Shown here in pieces: positions 56,844 to 64,000 of a stretch of DNA of 64,000 nucleotides. Each line of letters starts with the position of its first letter. The stretch's first letter is position 1. This DNA comes from Candidatus Moranbacteria bacterium GW2011_GWC2_40_12. GTDB taxonomy: Bacteria; Patescibacteria; Paceibacteria; Moranbacterales; UBA11712. The stretch lies in NCBI GenBank assembly GCA_000995965.1, contig LBYD01000002.1, forward strand, positions 248,001 through 312,000, read 5' to 3'. Made by a program: the position numbers and the translations under genes. Below the pieces are notes generated by a model, which saw only the letters and a program-made list of their open reading frames with translations, was not told the origin of the DNA and ran no database searches.

Positions 56844-58517
56844 ATGAATACTTGGCAAAAAATATTTCAAGCATTTTCCAGCCGCGAAAGGTTTACGGTC
56901 AACATTCTCATCCTCGTTATTATCGTTTCGCTGACCGGGACTGTTTTGGGATTTTATTTCCATTTCACGAAAAAAGTTCCCATTCCGGGAGGAGAATATA
57001 TCGAAGGGATTGTCGGACAGCCTCTTTATGTCAATCCGGTTTTGGCCGGAAGCAACGATGCGGACGCCGATCTCGCGTCTTTGATATATTCCGGTCTTTT
57101 CAAATACGGTTCCGACGGGAAGCTGATCGCTGACCTTGCGGAAAGCTACGAAGTTTCGGAGGACAAGCTGACTTATACGATCCATCTCAAAAAAGACGTG
57201 AAGTGGCACGACGGGGAGTCTTTCACGGCTGACGACGCGCTTTTTACTGTCCAAGTCATTCAGGATCCCATATACAAAAGCCCTCTGCGCCAAAGCTGGC
57301 AGGGAGTTGGGGCGGAAGTATCCGACGAAAACACAATCCGCTTCATACTTCAGACACCTTATGCTTTCTTTCTCAACAATTTGACGGTTGGAATTCTTCC
57401 TAGGCACATCTGGGAATCTGTTGCTCCCGGAAATTTTCCACTCGCGGAATATAATCTGCGCCCGATAGGAACGGGATGCTACAGATTTTCTGACTTTGAA
57501 AAAGACGGCGAAGGAAACATTCTTTCATACACGCTGGAAGCGAATGAAAATTATTATGGCCAGAAACCTTTTATAACAAGTATGCAATTCTCTTTCTTCT
57601 TTGATGAAGATTCCCTGCTTCAAGCTTACAATGACAAGCAGGTTTTCGGAATGAGTTATATTTCTCCAGCGAGGCTTGCCGACTTGAAAAGCAAGAGAAG
57701 CAGCAATATTCTCTCCATCAATATTCCGCGCTACTTCGCCTTTTTTTTCAATCAGCAGAAAAGCAAAGTTCTGGCGAACCGTGAAGTGAGAAAAGCCCTG
57801 TCTCTCGCAATCGACAGGCAGGCGATCATTCGAGATATCCTGTCTGGAGAAGGAAAGGAAATATTTTCGCCTATTTCTCCGGGAACATTTGGCTTCACTG
57901 ACGATGTAAAGAAATTTGAATTTGATGCGGGAAAGGCGAATGAGACCCTGGAAAACGACGGCTGGAAAAAGGGCGACGACGGCTTTCGAAAAAAAGACAA
58001 TCTTCCTCTGGAATTCAGTCTTGTCACGACCGACTGGCCGGACTTGGCTGAAACGGCTGACATGCTCAAGCAGCAGTGGGAAGCCGTCGGCGCGAAAGTA
58101 AATGTCGAATCTCTCCCCGTGGCGGACATTCAACAGAATTATATCCGTCCCCGTGAATATGACGCGCTGCTCTTCGGACAAGTTTTGGGCGTCGATCCTG
58201 ATCCGTATGCTTTCTGGCATTCATCACAAACAAGAGATCCAGGATTGAATTTGGCCCTCTATTCAAATCAAAATGTCGATAAAATTTTGGAAAAGATTCG
58301 ACTGGAAACAGATGAAGGAAAAAGAGCGGAACTTCTCAAAGAATTCCAACAGACCGTGACAGATGATGTTCCAGCACTCTTTCTTTACAGCCCAAATTAT
58401 CTTTACGTCGTTAATAAAAAAGTCGAAGGCATAAGTATCCGTTCAATGGTGACGCCTGACAAAAGATTTTCCAATGTCGAGAATTGGTATGTGAAGACGA
58501 AGAGGGTGAGGAAATAG
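56844..58517 (+). CDS. Membrane-anchored peptide-binding protein (SBP family 5)
   Basis: The 557-aa protein has an N-terminal membrane helix (about residues 19-42) and an extracellular SBP_bac_5 domain: LVNPVLAGS.. ADLASLIYSGLFKYGSDGKLIADLAESYEVSEDKLTYTIHLKKDVKWHDGESFTADDALFTVQVIQD. Such domains bind oligopeptides for ABC import. The permease genes oppBC are not here. The first helix lacks a lipobox cysteine, so it is membrane-anchored. Start ATG 56844 is preferred to TTG 56826. Confidence 0.9.
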   Translation: MNTWQKIFQAFSSRERFTVNILILVIIVSLTGTVLGFYFHFTKKVPIPGGEYIEGIVGQPLYVNPVLAGSNDADADLASLIYSGLFKYGSDGKLIADLAESYEVSEDKLTYTIHLKKDVKWHDGESFTADDALFTVQVIQDPIYKSPLRQSWQGVGAEVSDENTIRFILQTPYAFFLNNLTVGILPRHIWESVAPGNFPLAEYNLRPIGTGCYRFSDFEKDGEGNILSYTLEANENYYGQKPFITSMQFSFFFDEDSLLQAYNDKQVFGMSYISPARLADLKSKRSSNILSINIPRYFAFFFNQQKSKVLANREVRKALSLAIDRQAIIRDILSGEGKEIFSPISPGTFGFTDDVKKFEFDAGKANETLENDGWKKGDDGFRKKDNLPLEFSLVTTDWPDLAETADMLKQQWEAVGAKVNVESLPVADIQQNYIRPREYDALLFGQVLGVDPDPYAFWHSSQTRDPGLNLALYSNQNVDKILEKIRLETDEGKRAELLKEFQQTVTDDVPALFLYSPNYLYVVNKKVEGISIRSMVTPDKRFSNVENWYVKTKRVRK

Positions 58518-58612
58518 AAATTAGCTGATGGAAACTGGAAATTTGCAATAGAAATTAGAAAATGGAAATTTTAGTATCTATTTTCCAGTCTCGGCAACTA
58601 TTTTCGCCCAGA

Positions 58613-58641
58613 TTGACAAAAAAACCAAAAGGGTATATAAT
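58613..58641 (+). promoter_or_regulatory. Consensus promoter of the HIT gene
   Basis: Perfect TTGACA (58613-58618), 17 bases, perfect TATAAT (58636-58641). The leader to ATG 58755 is about 105 bases and partly self-complementary (AAAGCCCAGCTTT). Confidence 0.75.
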
Positions 58642-58754
58642 TAAATAACTAGAATATCTTCTTCGTGTTTTCCTTTATTTAAGCCTTTTTTATTTCTTTC
58701 ATATAACTTGGACTCTATTCAAAGCCCAGCTTTGAGTTTGAGACGCTATTTTTG

Positions 58755-59225
58755 ATGTATAACCACGCAGGACGGGATTATAAATGTCCAATTTGTCTTG
58801 GTATTCAAGGTGTTGAGAGTAAAGACACTCTCATAAAAAGAAGCGATATTGTCTTTAGGAATAAATTTGTTACCGCTTTTATCGCGTCGTTTTTTATTGG
58901 CAAAAATTCAGGACACACAATTATTGTTTCAAATCGGCATTTTGAAAACCTGTATGATCTGCCTGAAGCATATGGAAAAGAAATATTCAGGATTTCTAAA
59001 AAGATATCTTTGGCGATAAAAAAAGCTTATAAATGTGAAGGAATAACTATTTTACAAAATAATGAACCTGTCGGTGACCAGCATGCTTTTCACTATCATT
59101 CGCATATTTTTCCAAGATATCAAAAAGACAATCTTACAAAAAATCTTACAAACAAAAAGATTGCCAGCCCAAAAATCAGGAAAATATATGCCGAAAAACT
59201 GAAAAGAGCACTGAGAATAAAATAA
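58755..59225 (+). CDS. HIT-family hydrolase
   Basis: The 156-aa protein starts MYNHAGRDYKCPICLGI with a CxxC, then has FIGKNSGHTIIVSNRHFENLYDL and the HIT motif HAFHYHSHIFPRY (H-x-H-x-H). HIT enzymes hydrolyse dinucleoside polyphosphates or aminoacyl-AMP. The function is inferred from the motif only. It precedes the tRNA-Leu gene and its broken 5' copy. Confidence 0.92.
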   Translation: MYNHAGRDYKCPICLGIQGVESKDTLIKRSDIVFRNKFVTAFIASFFIGKNSGHTIIVSNRHFENLYDLPEAYGKEIFRISKKISLAIKKAYKCEGITILQNNEPVGDQHAFHYHSHIFPRYQKDNLTKNLTNKKIASPKIRKIYAEKLKRALRIK

Positions 59226-59233
59226 ATACTTTC

Positions 59234-59258
59234 CTTGGCGGCGGAATTGGCAGACTAA
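59234..59258 (+). pseudogene. 5' fragment of tRNA-Leu
   Basis: CCTTGGCGGCGGAATTGG and CAGAC repeat the acceptor and D-arm of the tRNA-Leu at 59269 (GCCTTGGTGGCGGAATTGG), then lose similarity. It lies 10 bases before the intact gene. Confidence 0.75.
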
Positions 59259-59268
59259 ATTTTACAAG

Positions 59269-59352
59269 CCTTGGTGGCGGAATTGGCAGACGCACTGGCT
59301 TCAGGAGCCAGCGAGAGCAATCTCATGGGAGTTCGACTCTCCCCCAAGGCAC
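59269..59352 (+). tRNA. tRNA-Leu(CAG)
   Basis: Acceptor GCCTTGG (59269-59275) pairs with CCAAGGC (59345-59351), discriminator A. Anticodon stem CTGGC/GCCAG, loop TTCAGGA, anticodon CAG. Long variable arm; T-arm GGGAG-TTCGACT-CTCCC. Confidence 0.93.
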
Positions 59353-59421
59353 AAATTTAATCAATCTTTTAAAGAACAGAAACAATGATCTTTGATCACT
59401 GTTCCTTGTTCACTGAAAAAA

Positions 59422-61149
59422 ATGATAGCAACAAGAACTCGCCCCGATACGTCAGGTGCCAGGCGCCGTGCCAACCGAGGGGCTGTCAGAAACAATTTGA
59501 GAGTCATCCCGCTGGGAGGGCTTGAAGAAGTCGGCCGAAATATGACTGTCTTTGAGTATGGGAAAGACATTGTCATCGTCGATATGGGGCTGCAATTTCC
59601 GGAAGAGGATATGCCGGGGATTGACTATATAATCCCGAACTCCGATTATCTTCGCGGAAAAGAAAAAAATATCCGCGGTGTTATCATTACCCATGGCCAT
59701 TATGACCACATCGGGGCCATTCCGCATCTTATTCCCAAACTTGGAAACCCTCCAGTCTTCGCGACAGAACTCACCCGCGGGATAATCATGAAACGTCAAG
59801 AAGAATATAAAAATCCGATCACAATCAAAACTGTCAAAAAAATAGACCGTTTGAAACTTGGAATTTTCGACATCGAATTTTTTCACGTCAACCATACTAT
59901 TCCAGACGGAGTAGGAGTATCGATAGGGACTCCGGTGGGAACAGTGATAGCGACGGGGGACTTCAAATTCGACCACAGCCCAATCGGTGACGCGCCGGCC
60001 GATATTGCCAAAATAGCCCGCATTGGCTCAGAGGGGGTACTTGCGCTTCTTTCTGATTCGACGGACAGTCAAACGCCGGGATATTCTATTTCTGAATCTA
60101 CGATCAAAAAAAATCTCGACGAAGTTCTCGAACACACCAGCGGAAGAATTATCGTCGCTACATTCTCATCGCTCATCAGCCGCATCCAGCAGCTCATCCA
60201 GCTTTCAGAAAAATACGGGAGGAAGGTGGCAATCGACGGATATTCCATGAAAACAAATGTGGAAATCGCGAGGACGCTCGGGTATCTCGAAGTGCGCAAA
60301 AATACACTAATTCCGATCAACGAGGTGAATGATCATCCCGACAGTAAAGTGACGATTATTTGCACCGGCGCCCAGGGTGAAGACAAGGCGGTTCTGATGC
60401 GGATCGTAAACAACGAACACCGCTTCGTGAAAATCCACAAAAACGATACAATCGTATTTTCCTCTTCAGTTGTTCCGGGGAATGAACGGACGGTTCAAGG
60501 CCTCAAAGACGGGCTTTACCGTCGGGGCGCGAGAGTAATCCACAATGATATGCTTGATGTACATGCCGGAGGCCATGCCCGCCAGGAAGATCTCAAAATG
60601 ATGATCAATCTTCTGCGGCCCAAATATTTGATTCCGGTGCACGGCCACTATTATATGAGGCGCCTGCACGGAGAACTGGCCGAGCAAGTCGGCATGAGCC
60701 TTGAGAATGTCTTTATTGGTTCTAATGGCCAGGTGATTGAATTCGATTATCGCGGAAACGGGAAACTGATGGATGAAAAAGCGCCTTCAAGTTATGTAAT
60801 GGTAGACGGTCTTGGCGTCGGCGACATCGGCCAGGTTGTTCTTCGCGACCGGCAGGTTCTGGCAAAAGACGGAATGTTCACGATTGTGACAATCATTGAT
60901 TCCAAAACCAAGCGGGTCATCGGCGAGCCGCAAGTTACTTCGAGGGGTTTTATATATGTGAAGGAAAATTTTGATCTCGTGAACGCGACCAAAAAGAAAG
61001 TGAAAGACGTGGTCCACAACGCGACTTCAAAAGACGAGAAAGTCAACTGGGCCTATGTCAAAGACAATATCCGCGACACGGTCGGCCAATTTCTCTATTC
61101 GAAAACCCAACGCCGCCCGATGGTCCTGCCAGTGGTGATTGAGGTGTAG
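59422..61149 (+). CDS. rnj: Ribonuclease J
   Basis: The 575-aa enzyme combines 5' exo- and endoribonuclease activity on a metallo-beta-lactamase/beta-CASP fold. The metal motif THGHYDHIG is near residue 89, TGDFKFD near 179 and PVHGHYYM near 413. ATG 59422 is chosen; TTG 59392 gives ten more residues. Together with RNase Y it matches the Gram-positive decay style. Confidence 0.96.
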   Translation: MIATRTRPDTSGARRRANRGAVRNNLRVIPLGGLEEVGRNMTVFEYGKDIVIVDMGLQFPEEDMPGIDYIIPNSDYLRGKEKNIRGVIITHGHYDHIGAIPHLIPKLGNPPVFATELTRGIIMKRQEEYKNPITIKTVKKIDRLKLGIFDIEFFHVNHTIPDGVGVSIGTPVGTVIATGDFKFDHSPIGDAPADIAKIARIGSEGVLALLSDSTDSQTPGYSISESTIKKNLDEVLEHTSGRIIVATFSSLISRIQQLIQLSEKYGRKVAIDGYSMKTNVEIARTLGYLEVRKNTLIPINEVNDHPDSKVTIICTGAQGEDKAVLMRIVNNEHRFVKIHKNDTIVFSSSVVPGNERTVQGLKDGLYRRGARVIHNDMLDVHAGGHARQEDLKMMINLLRPKYLIPVHGHYYMRRLHGELAEQVGMSLENVFIGSNGQVIEFDYRGNGKLMDEKAPSSYVMVDGLGVGDIGQVVLRDRQVLAKDGMFTIVTIIDSKTKRVIGEPQVTSRGFIYVKENFDLVNATKKKVKDVVHNATSKDEKVNWAYVKDNIRDTVGQFLYSKTQRRPMVLPVVIEV

Positions 61150-61479
61150 TGAAAAGTCCGGCTCTGGGGAATTGCGGCAACTTAACTTTACCCTAGAGCT
61201 GAGCTCTAGGGTCAGTGAACCTTTTTTGTCCGTAAAGCGAAGCAAATAAGCGCATTCAGGAATTTCAGTAAGATGCTTTCCTCTGAGCACCAGGCGCAGG
61301 CGCATTCCTTTGTGCCACAGATCAGGCAGAATGTTGTGAAAAACCATTACCGCTCCGCGTAATTCCGTAATCAGGAGAGTGCTGACTTTAGCGGGAAAAT
61401 TGCTAAGAGTATCCTGTTCCAGATCACTGAGCTGGTAACGAGAAACTTCCCAGTCGTATATATCTTCGAAAAAAGCCAT
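61027..61479 (-). CDS. Hypothetical protein overlapping the RNase J gene
   Basis: The 150-aa frame starts MAFFEDIYDWEVSRYQLSDLEQDTLSNFPAKVSTLLITELRG, with GGAG about ten bases before ATG. The first 90 residues look like a real small domain. After FTDKKGS the palindrome at 61190-61212 adds LTLELSSRV, and the rest runs 123 bases antisense through the RNase J end, so the last 45 residues may not be native. No family is recognised. Confidence 0.5.
   Translation of the reverse strand: MAFFEDIYDWEVSRYQLSDLEQDTLSNFPAKVSTLLITELRGAVMVFHNILPDLWHKGMRLRLVLRGKHLTEIPECAYLLRFTDKKGSLTLELSSRVKLSCRNSPEPDFSLHLNHHWQDHRAALGFRIEKLADRVADIVFDIGPVDFLVF
61190..61212. repeat. Second copy of the ychF palindrome
   Basis: Identical over 23 bases to 49937-49959 (CCCTAGAGCTGAGCTCTAGGG core). 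It lies within the minus-strand 150-aa frame, 40 bases after the RNase J stop. Confidence 0.88.
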
Positions 61480-61609
61480 GTGTTTTTCTCCGGATATTTT
61501 TTTCGAATGTAGCTAATTAACCCAAAAAAAGCCAACTTTAGCGTAAGCTCTTTACTTTTTATTCAAACTGCTATACAATAAACGCTTAGCAGTTTTCTTT
61601 TGCTTCAAA

Positions 61610-64000
61610 ATGAACAAATCCCATCTTATCATCAAAGGGGCGCGGGTGAATAATTTGAAAAACGTCTCCGTCAAGATTCCCCGTGACAAAATTGTGGTCA
61701 TCACCGGCCTTTCGGGCTCCGGGAAAAGCTCGCTTGCTTTTGACACGATTTTCGCCGAAGGGCATCGCCGCTATGTTGAAAACCTTTCCGCCTACGCGCG
61801 GCAATTTTTGAACGTTGCAAAAAAGCCGGATGTCGACAAAATCGAGAACCTTTCGCCGGTGATCGCCATCAATCAGATAAACGTCAACCGTTCGCCGAGG
61901 TCAACTGTTGGAACAATGACCGAGATATACGACTATTTCCGGATTCTTTTCGCTCAAATAGGGAAACCGCATTGCCCGAAATGCGGCGCAGCGCTCACTC
62001 GAAAGACGGCCGCTGAAGTTGCAAAAGAAACGATTGCGCATTCAGGCGGGAGAGAAGCGCAAATTGCGGTTCTGGCGCCGATTCAAATCGGGAACGAAAG
62101 CGCCAAAGAAAAATTATCCGAAATCAAGCAGTCCGGATACGCGCGCCTTCGGGTAAACAAAAAAATAATGACGGCTGACCAGCTTCAACTGGCGGGCCAT
62201 CCCGGGATTGAAAGCTTGGAAGTCGTTGTTGATCGAGTGACGATAAAAAACAACTTTCAGGACAAGGAAAGGCTGATTGACTCGATTGAAACTGCCATGA
62301 AATTGGGGAAAGGCGAAGTGATAATTGCTTCGACTGAAAAAAACGATTTAGAAAAAAGATATAACCGTTATCTTTTTTGCGCGGACTGCCAGATCACAAT
62401 TCCTGAAATCACCCCCCGCCATTTTTCTTTCAATAACCCCGAAGGAGCCTGCCCCGCTTGCTCGGGACTCGGAACAAAGCTCGAAGTTGATATAGGCCAA
62501 ATAATCCCAAACAGGAATCTTTCTCTTCGGGAAGGGGCGGTGAGGCCCTGGAGCGGGCTGGGTCTTCGCGGCGGAATCCAAAATGGCTATCATAAAGCCC
62601 TTGAAGCGCTGTCAAAAAAACACCATTTTTCCATGGATAAGCCAGTCAAGGAATTGAAGAAAATTGCTTTTGAAGTTCTTCTTCAGGGTGACCAGGAGCT
62701 CGGGTACGAGGGAATTGTTCCCACTCTTGAGCGAAAATTCCGTGAAGCTGGATCCGATTTTGTCCGGTCGGAAATCGAGAAATACATGATTATCAAAATC
62801 TGCCCGGTCTGCCGGGGAAAACGTTTGAAGCCGGAATCACTTTCCGTGAAAATTGGCGGCAAAACGATTGATGATATCAGCAAAATAAGCCTCGACAAAT
62901 TCAATGCTGAGATCAAAAAAATGATGGGAAGCGAGCAGCTGACATCCGTTGAAAGAGATTTGTTCAAGGAAATTTTCAAGGAAACGGAAAAGATCGTGGA
63001 CCATCTTTCAGAAACCGGACTGGGGTATCTCAACCTATCGCGAAACGCCAACTCGCTTTCCGGCGGGGAGGCGCAAAGGGTGCGTCTGTCAACCCAAATC
63101 GGGTCGGGACTAACCGGAATCCTTTACGTTCTCGATGAACCCTCAATCGGACTTCATGAGAGGGATACCGAAAAACTGATAAGCGCATTCCGGAAGCTCA
63201 AAGAAGAAGGGTCAAGTGTCATAGTGGTCGAACATGACGGAAAAATTATCCGTGCGGCTGACTGGGTGGTTGATATGGGACCGGGAGCTGGGGATGCCGG
63301 AGGCGAGATAGTTTTCGAGGGAACTTCTCAAAAGCTTTTTCTTTCAAAAACTTCAACGGGAAAATATCTACGCGGAAAGAAAAAAGTTTTTGATAAGAAA
63401 AATTTCAGAAAAGGAAATGGAAAAAAGATTGAAATTATCGGCGCAAGCGAAAATAACCTTCGGGATATCAATGTTTCTTTTCCTCTCGGCAAATTTGTGG
63501 CAATGGCCGGTGTTTCGGGATCAGGAAAAAGCACGCTAGTCGAAGACATTCTGGCGCGGTCACTTCGCAAACACTTTTGGAAGACCAAAGATATTCCTGG
63601 AGCGCATAAAAAAATAAAAGGGTTTGAAAATATCTCAAAGGTAGTGAGTGTTGACCAGTCGCCGATTGGCCGCACGCCTCGTTCCAATGCGGCGACCTAT
63701 ACGGGAATTTTTTCTTATATCCGGGATATTTTTGCCGATACCGACGAGGCTAAAAAACGCGGTTATATTCCTTCACGCTTCAGCTTCAATATGAAAGGCG
63801 GGCGCTGCGAGGCCTGCCAAGGCGAAGGACAAAAGAAAATCGAAATGCATCTTCTTCCTGACATTTTTGCTCCGTGTGAAATTTGCGCCGGGTCGCGTTT
63901 CAACGCGAAAACGCTGGAAATTGAATACCAGGGAGTGAATGTGGCCGAAGTTCTTGATATGAGCGTTGATTACGCCCTTCGTTTTTTCCATCGTTTTCCG
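61610..64000 (+). CDS. uvrA: Excinuclease ABC subunit A, 3' end outside the window
   Basis: The first 797 codons of UvrA, the damage-recognition ATPase of nucleotide excision repair, are present from ATG 61610. Walker A GLSGSGKSS is near residue 33, zinc sites CPKCGA near 123 and CPACSGLGTK near 281, ABC signature LSGGEAQRVRL near 482, a second Walker A GVSGSGKST near 634 and CEACQGEGQ near 731. The first half is intact. The signature and domain order are normal; the last part lies beyond 64000. Confidence 0.97.
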   Translation, partial: MNKSHLIIKGARVNNLKNVSVKIPRDKIVVITGLSGSGKSSLAFDTIFAEGHRRYVENLSAYARQFLNVAKKPDVDKIENLSPVIAINQINVNRSPRSTVGTMTEIYDYFRILFAQIGKPHCPKCGAALTRKTAAEVAKETIAHSGGREAQIAVLAPIQIGNESAKEKLSEIKQSGYARLRVNKKIMTADQLQLAGHPGIESLEVVVDRVTIKNNFQDKERLIDSIETAMKLGKGEVIIASTEKNDLEKRYNRYLFCADCQITIPEITPRHFSFNNPEGACPACSGLGTKLEVDIGQIIPNRNLSLREGAVRPWSGLGLRGGIQNGYHKALEALSKKHHFSMDKPVKELKKIAFEVLLQGDQELGYEGIVPTLERKFREAGSDFVRSEIEKYMIIKICPVCRGKRLKPESLSVKIGGKTIDDISKISLDKFNAEIKKMMGSEQLTSVERDLFKEIFKETEKIVDHLSETGLGYLNLSRNANSLSGGEAQRVRLSTQIGSGLTGILYVLDEPSIGLHERDTEKLISAFRKLKEEGSSVIVVEHDGKIIRAADWVVDMGPGAGDAGGEIVFEGTSQKLFLSKTSTGKYLRGKKKVFDKKNFRKGNGKKIEIIGASENNLRDINVSFPLGKFVAMAGVSGSGKSTLVEDILARSLRKHFWKTKDIPGAHKKIKGFENISKVVSVDQSPIGRTPRSNAATYTGIFSYIRDIFADTDEAKKRGYIPSRFSFNMKGGRCEACQGEGQKKIEMHLLPDIFAPCEICAGSRFNAKTLEIEYQGVNVAEVLDMSVDYALRFFHRFP

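Overview
The window looks like chromosomal DNA of a Candidate Phyla Radiation (Patescibacteria, probably Parcubacteria-like) bacterium. Evidence seen: short housekeeping proteins (IF-2 of about 606 aa, RpoB of about 1094 aa), many small genes of unknown function, an archaeal-type cupin phosphoglucose isomerase, DUF4446, DUF475 and DUF6485 proteins, little operon organisation, and A/T-rich spacers. TGA serves as a stop (for example at 4020-4022), so code 11 fits and the UGA-Gly codes of Gracilibacteria/Absconditabacteria do not. The lineage is an inference from gene content; there is no rRNA in the window.

Layout. 1-6.7 kb: RNHCP protein end, tRNA-Arg, Ddl, a nucleotidyltransferase pair, a small membrane operon, a TrmB-like regulator, the CCA-adding enzyme. 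6.7-10.5 kb: a tRNA-rich zone (Pro, Ala, Ser) with broken tRNA copies and a LAGLIDADG endonuclease. 10.6-17 kb: NIF3-like, MazG, cupin and NUDIX proteins, then DUF4446-infB-rbfA-nrnA and uracil-DNA glycosylase, tRNA-Cys, tRNA-Leu. 17-22.5 kb: ChbG-like deacetylase, ZIP transporter, GpmI, RNase Y, HU. 22.5-31.7 kb: tRNA-Pro, a second HTH endonuclease-like gene, tRNA-Gly, a GIY-YIG gene with structured flanks, small accessory genes, and a three-gene cassette between two copies of one terminator. 31.8-38.7 kb: rpoB-rpoC. 39-42.3 kb: accessory block (small membrane protein, Cas2/PaaX-like protein with flanking palindromes, XRE + ImmA/IrrE). 42.4-64 kb: ftsK, rodZ-like, recA; the rpsF-ssb-rpsR-efp operon; ychF; sugar-nucleotide genes (manC, manB, PGI, PMI); a CDP-alcohol phosphatidyltransferase; trpS; secG; a peptide-binding protein; tRNA-Leu; RNase J; uvrA (cut by the window end).

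Working together: translation and transcription genes dominate (infB, rbfA, rpsF, rpsR, efp, trpS, cca, nine intact tRNAs, rpoB, rpoC), with RNA decay (RNase Y, RNase J, NrnA), DNA maintenance (recA, uvrA, ssb, ftsK, UDG) and sugar activation (PGI, PMI, ManB, ManC) that would feed GDP-mannose to surface glycans.

The most unusual signals are: (1) intact tRNA genes repeatedly preceded by a 5' fragment of a like tRNA, sometimes with a homing-endonuclease-like gene between, and one tRNA-Pro nested between matching halves of another tRNA; (2) palindromic elements inserted in frame inside cca, ychF and trpS, some sharing sequence with the flank of a GIY-YIG gene or a second copy elsewhere; (3) two styles of expression, leaderless-looking promoters a few bases from ATG versus small genes with strong Shine-Dalgarno sites and private terminators; (4) a Cas2/PaaX-like gene bracketed by related palindromes with no CRISPR array.
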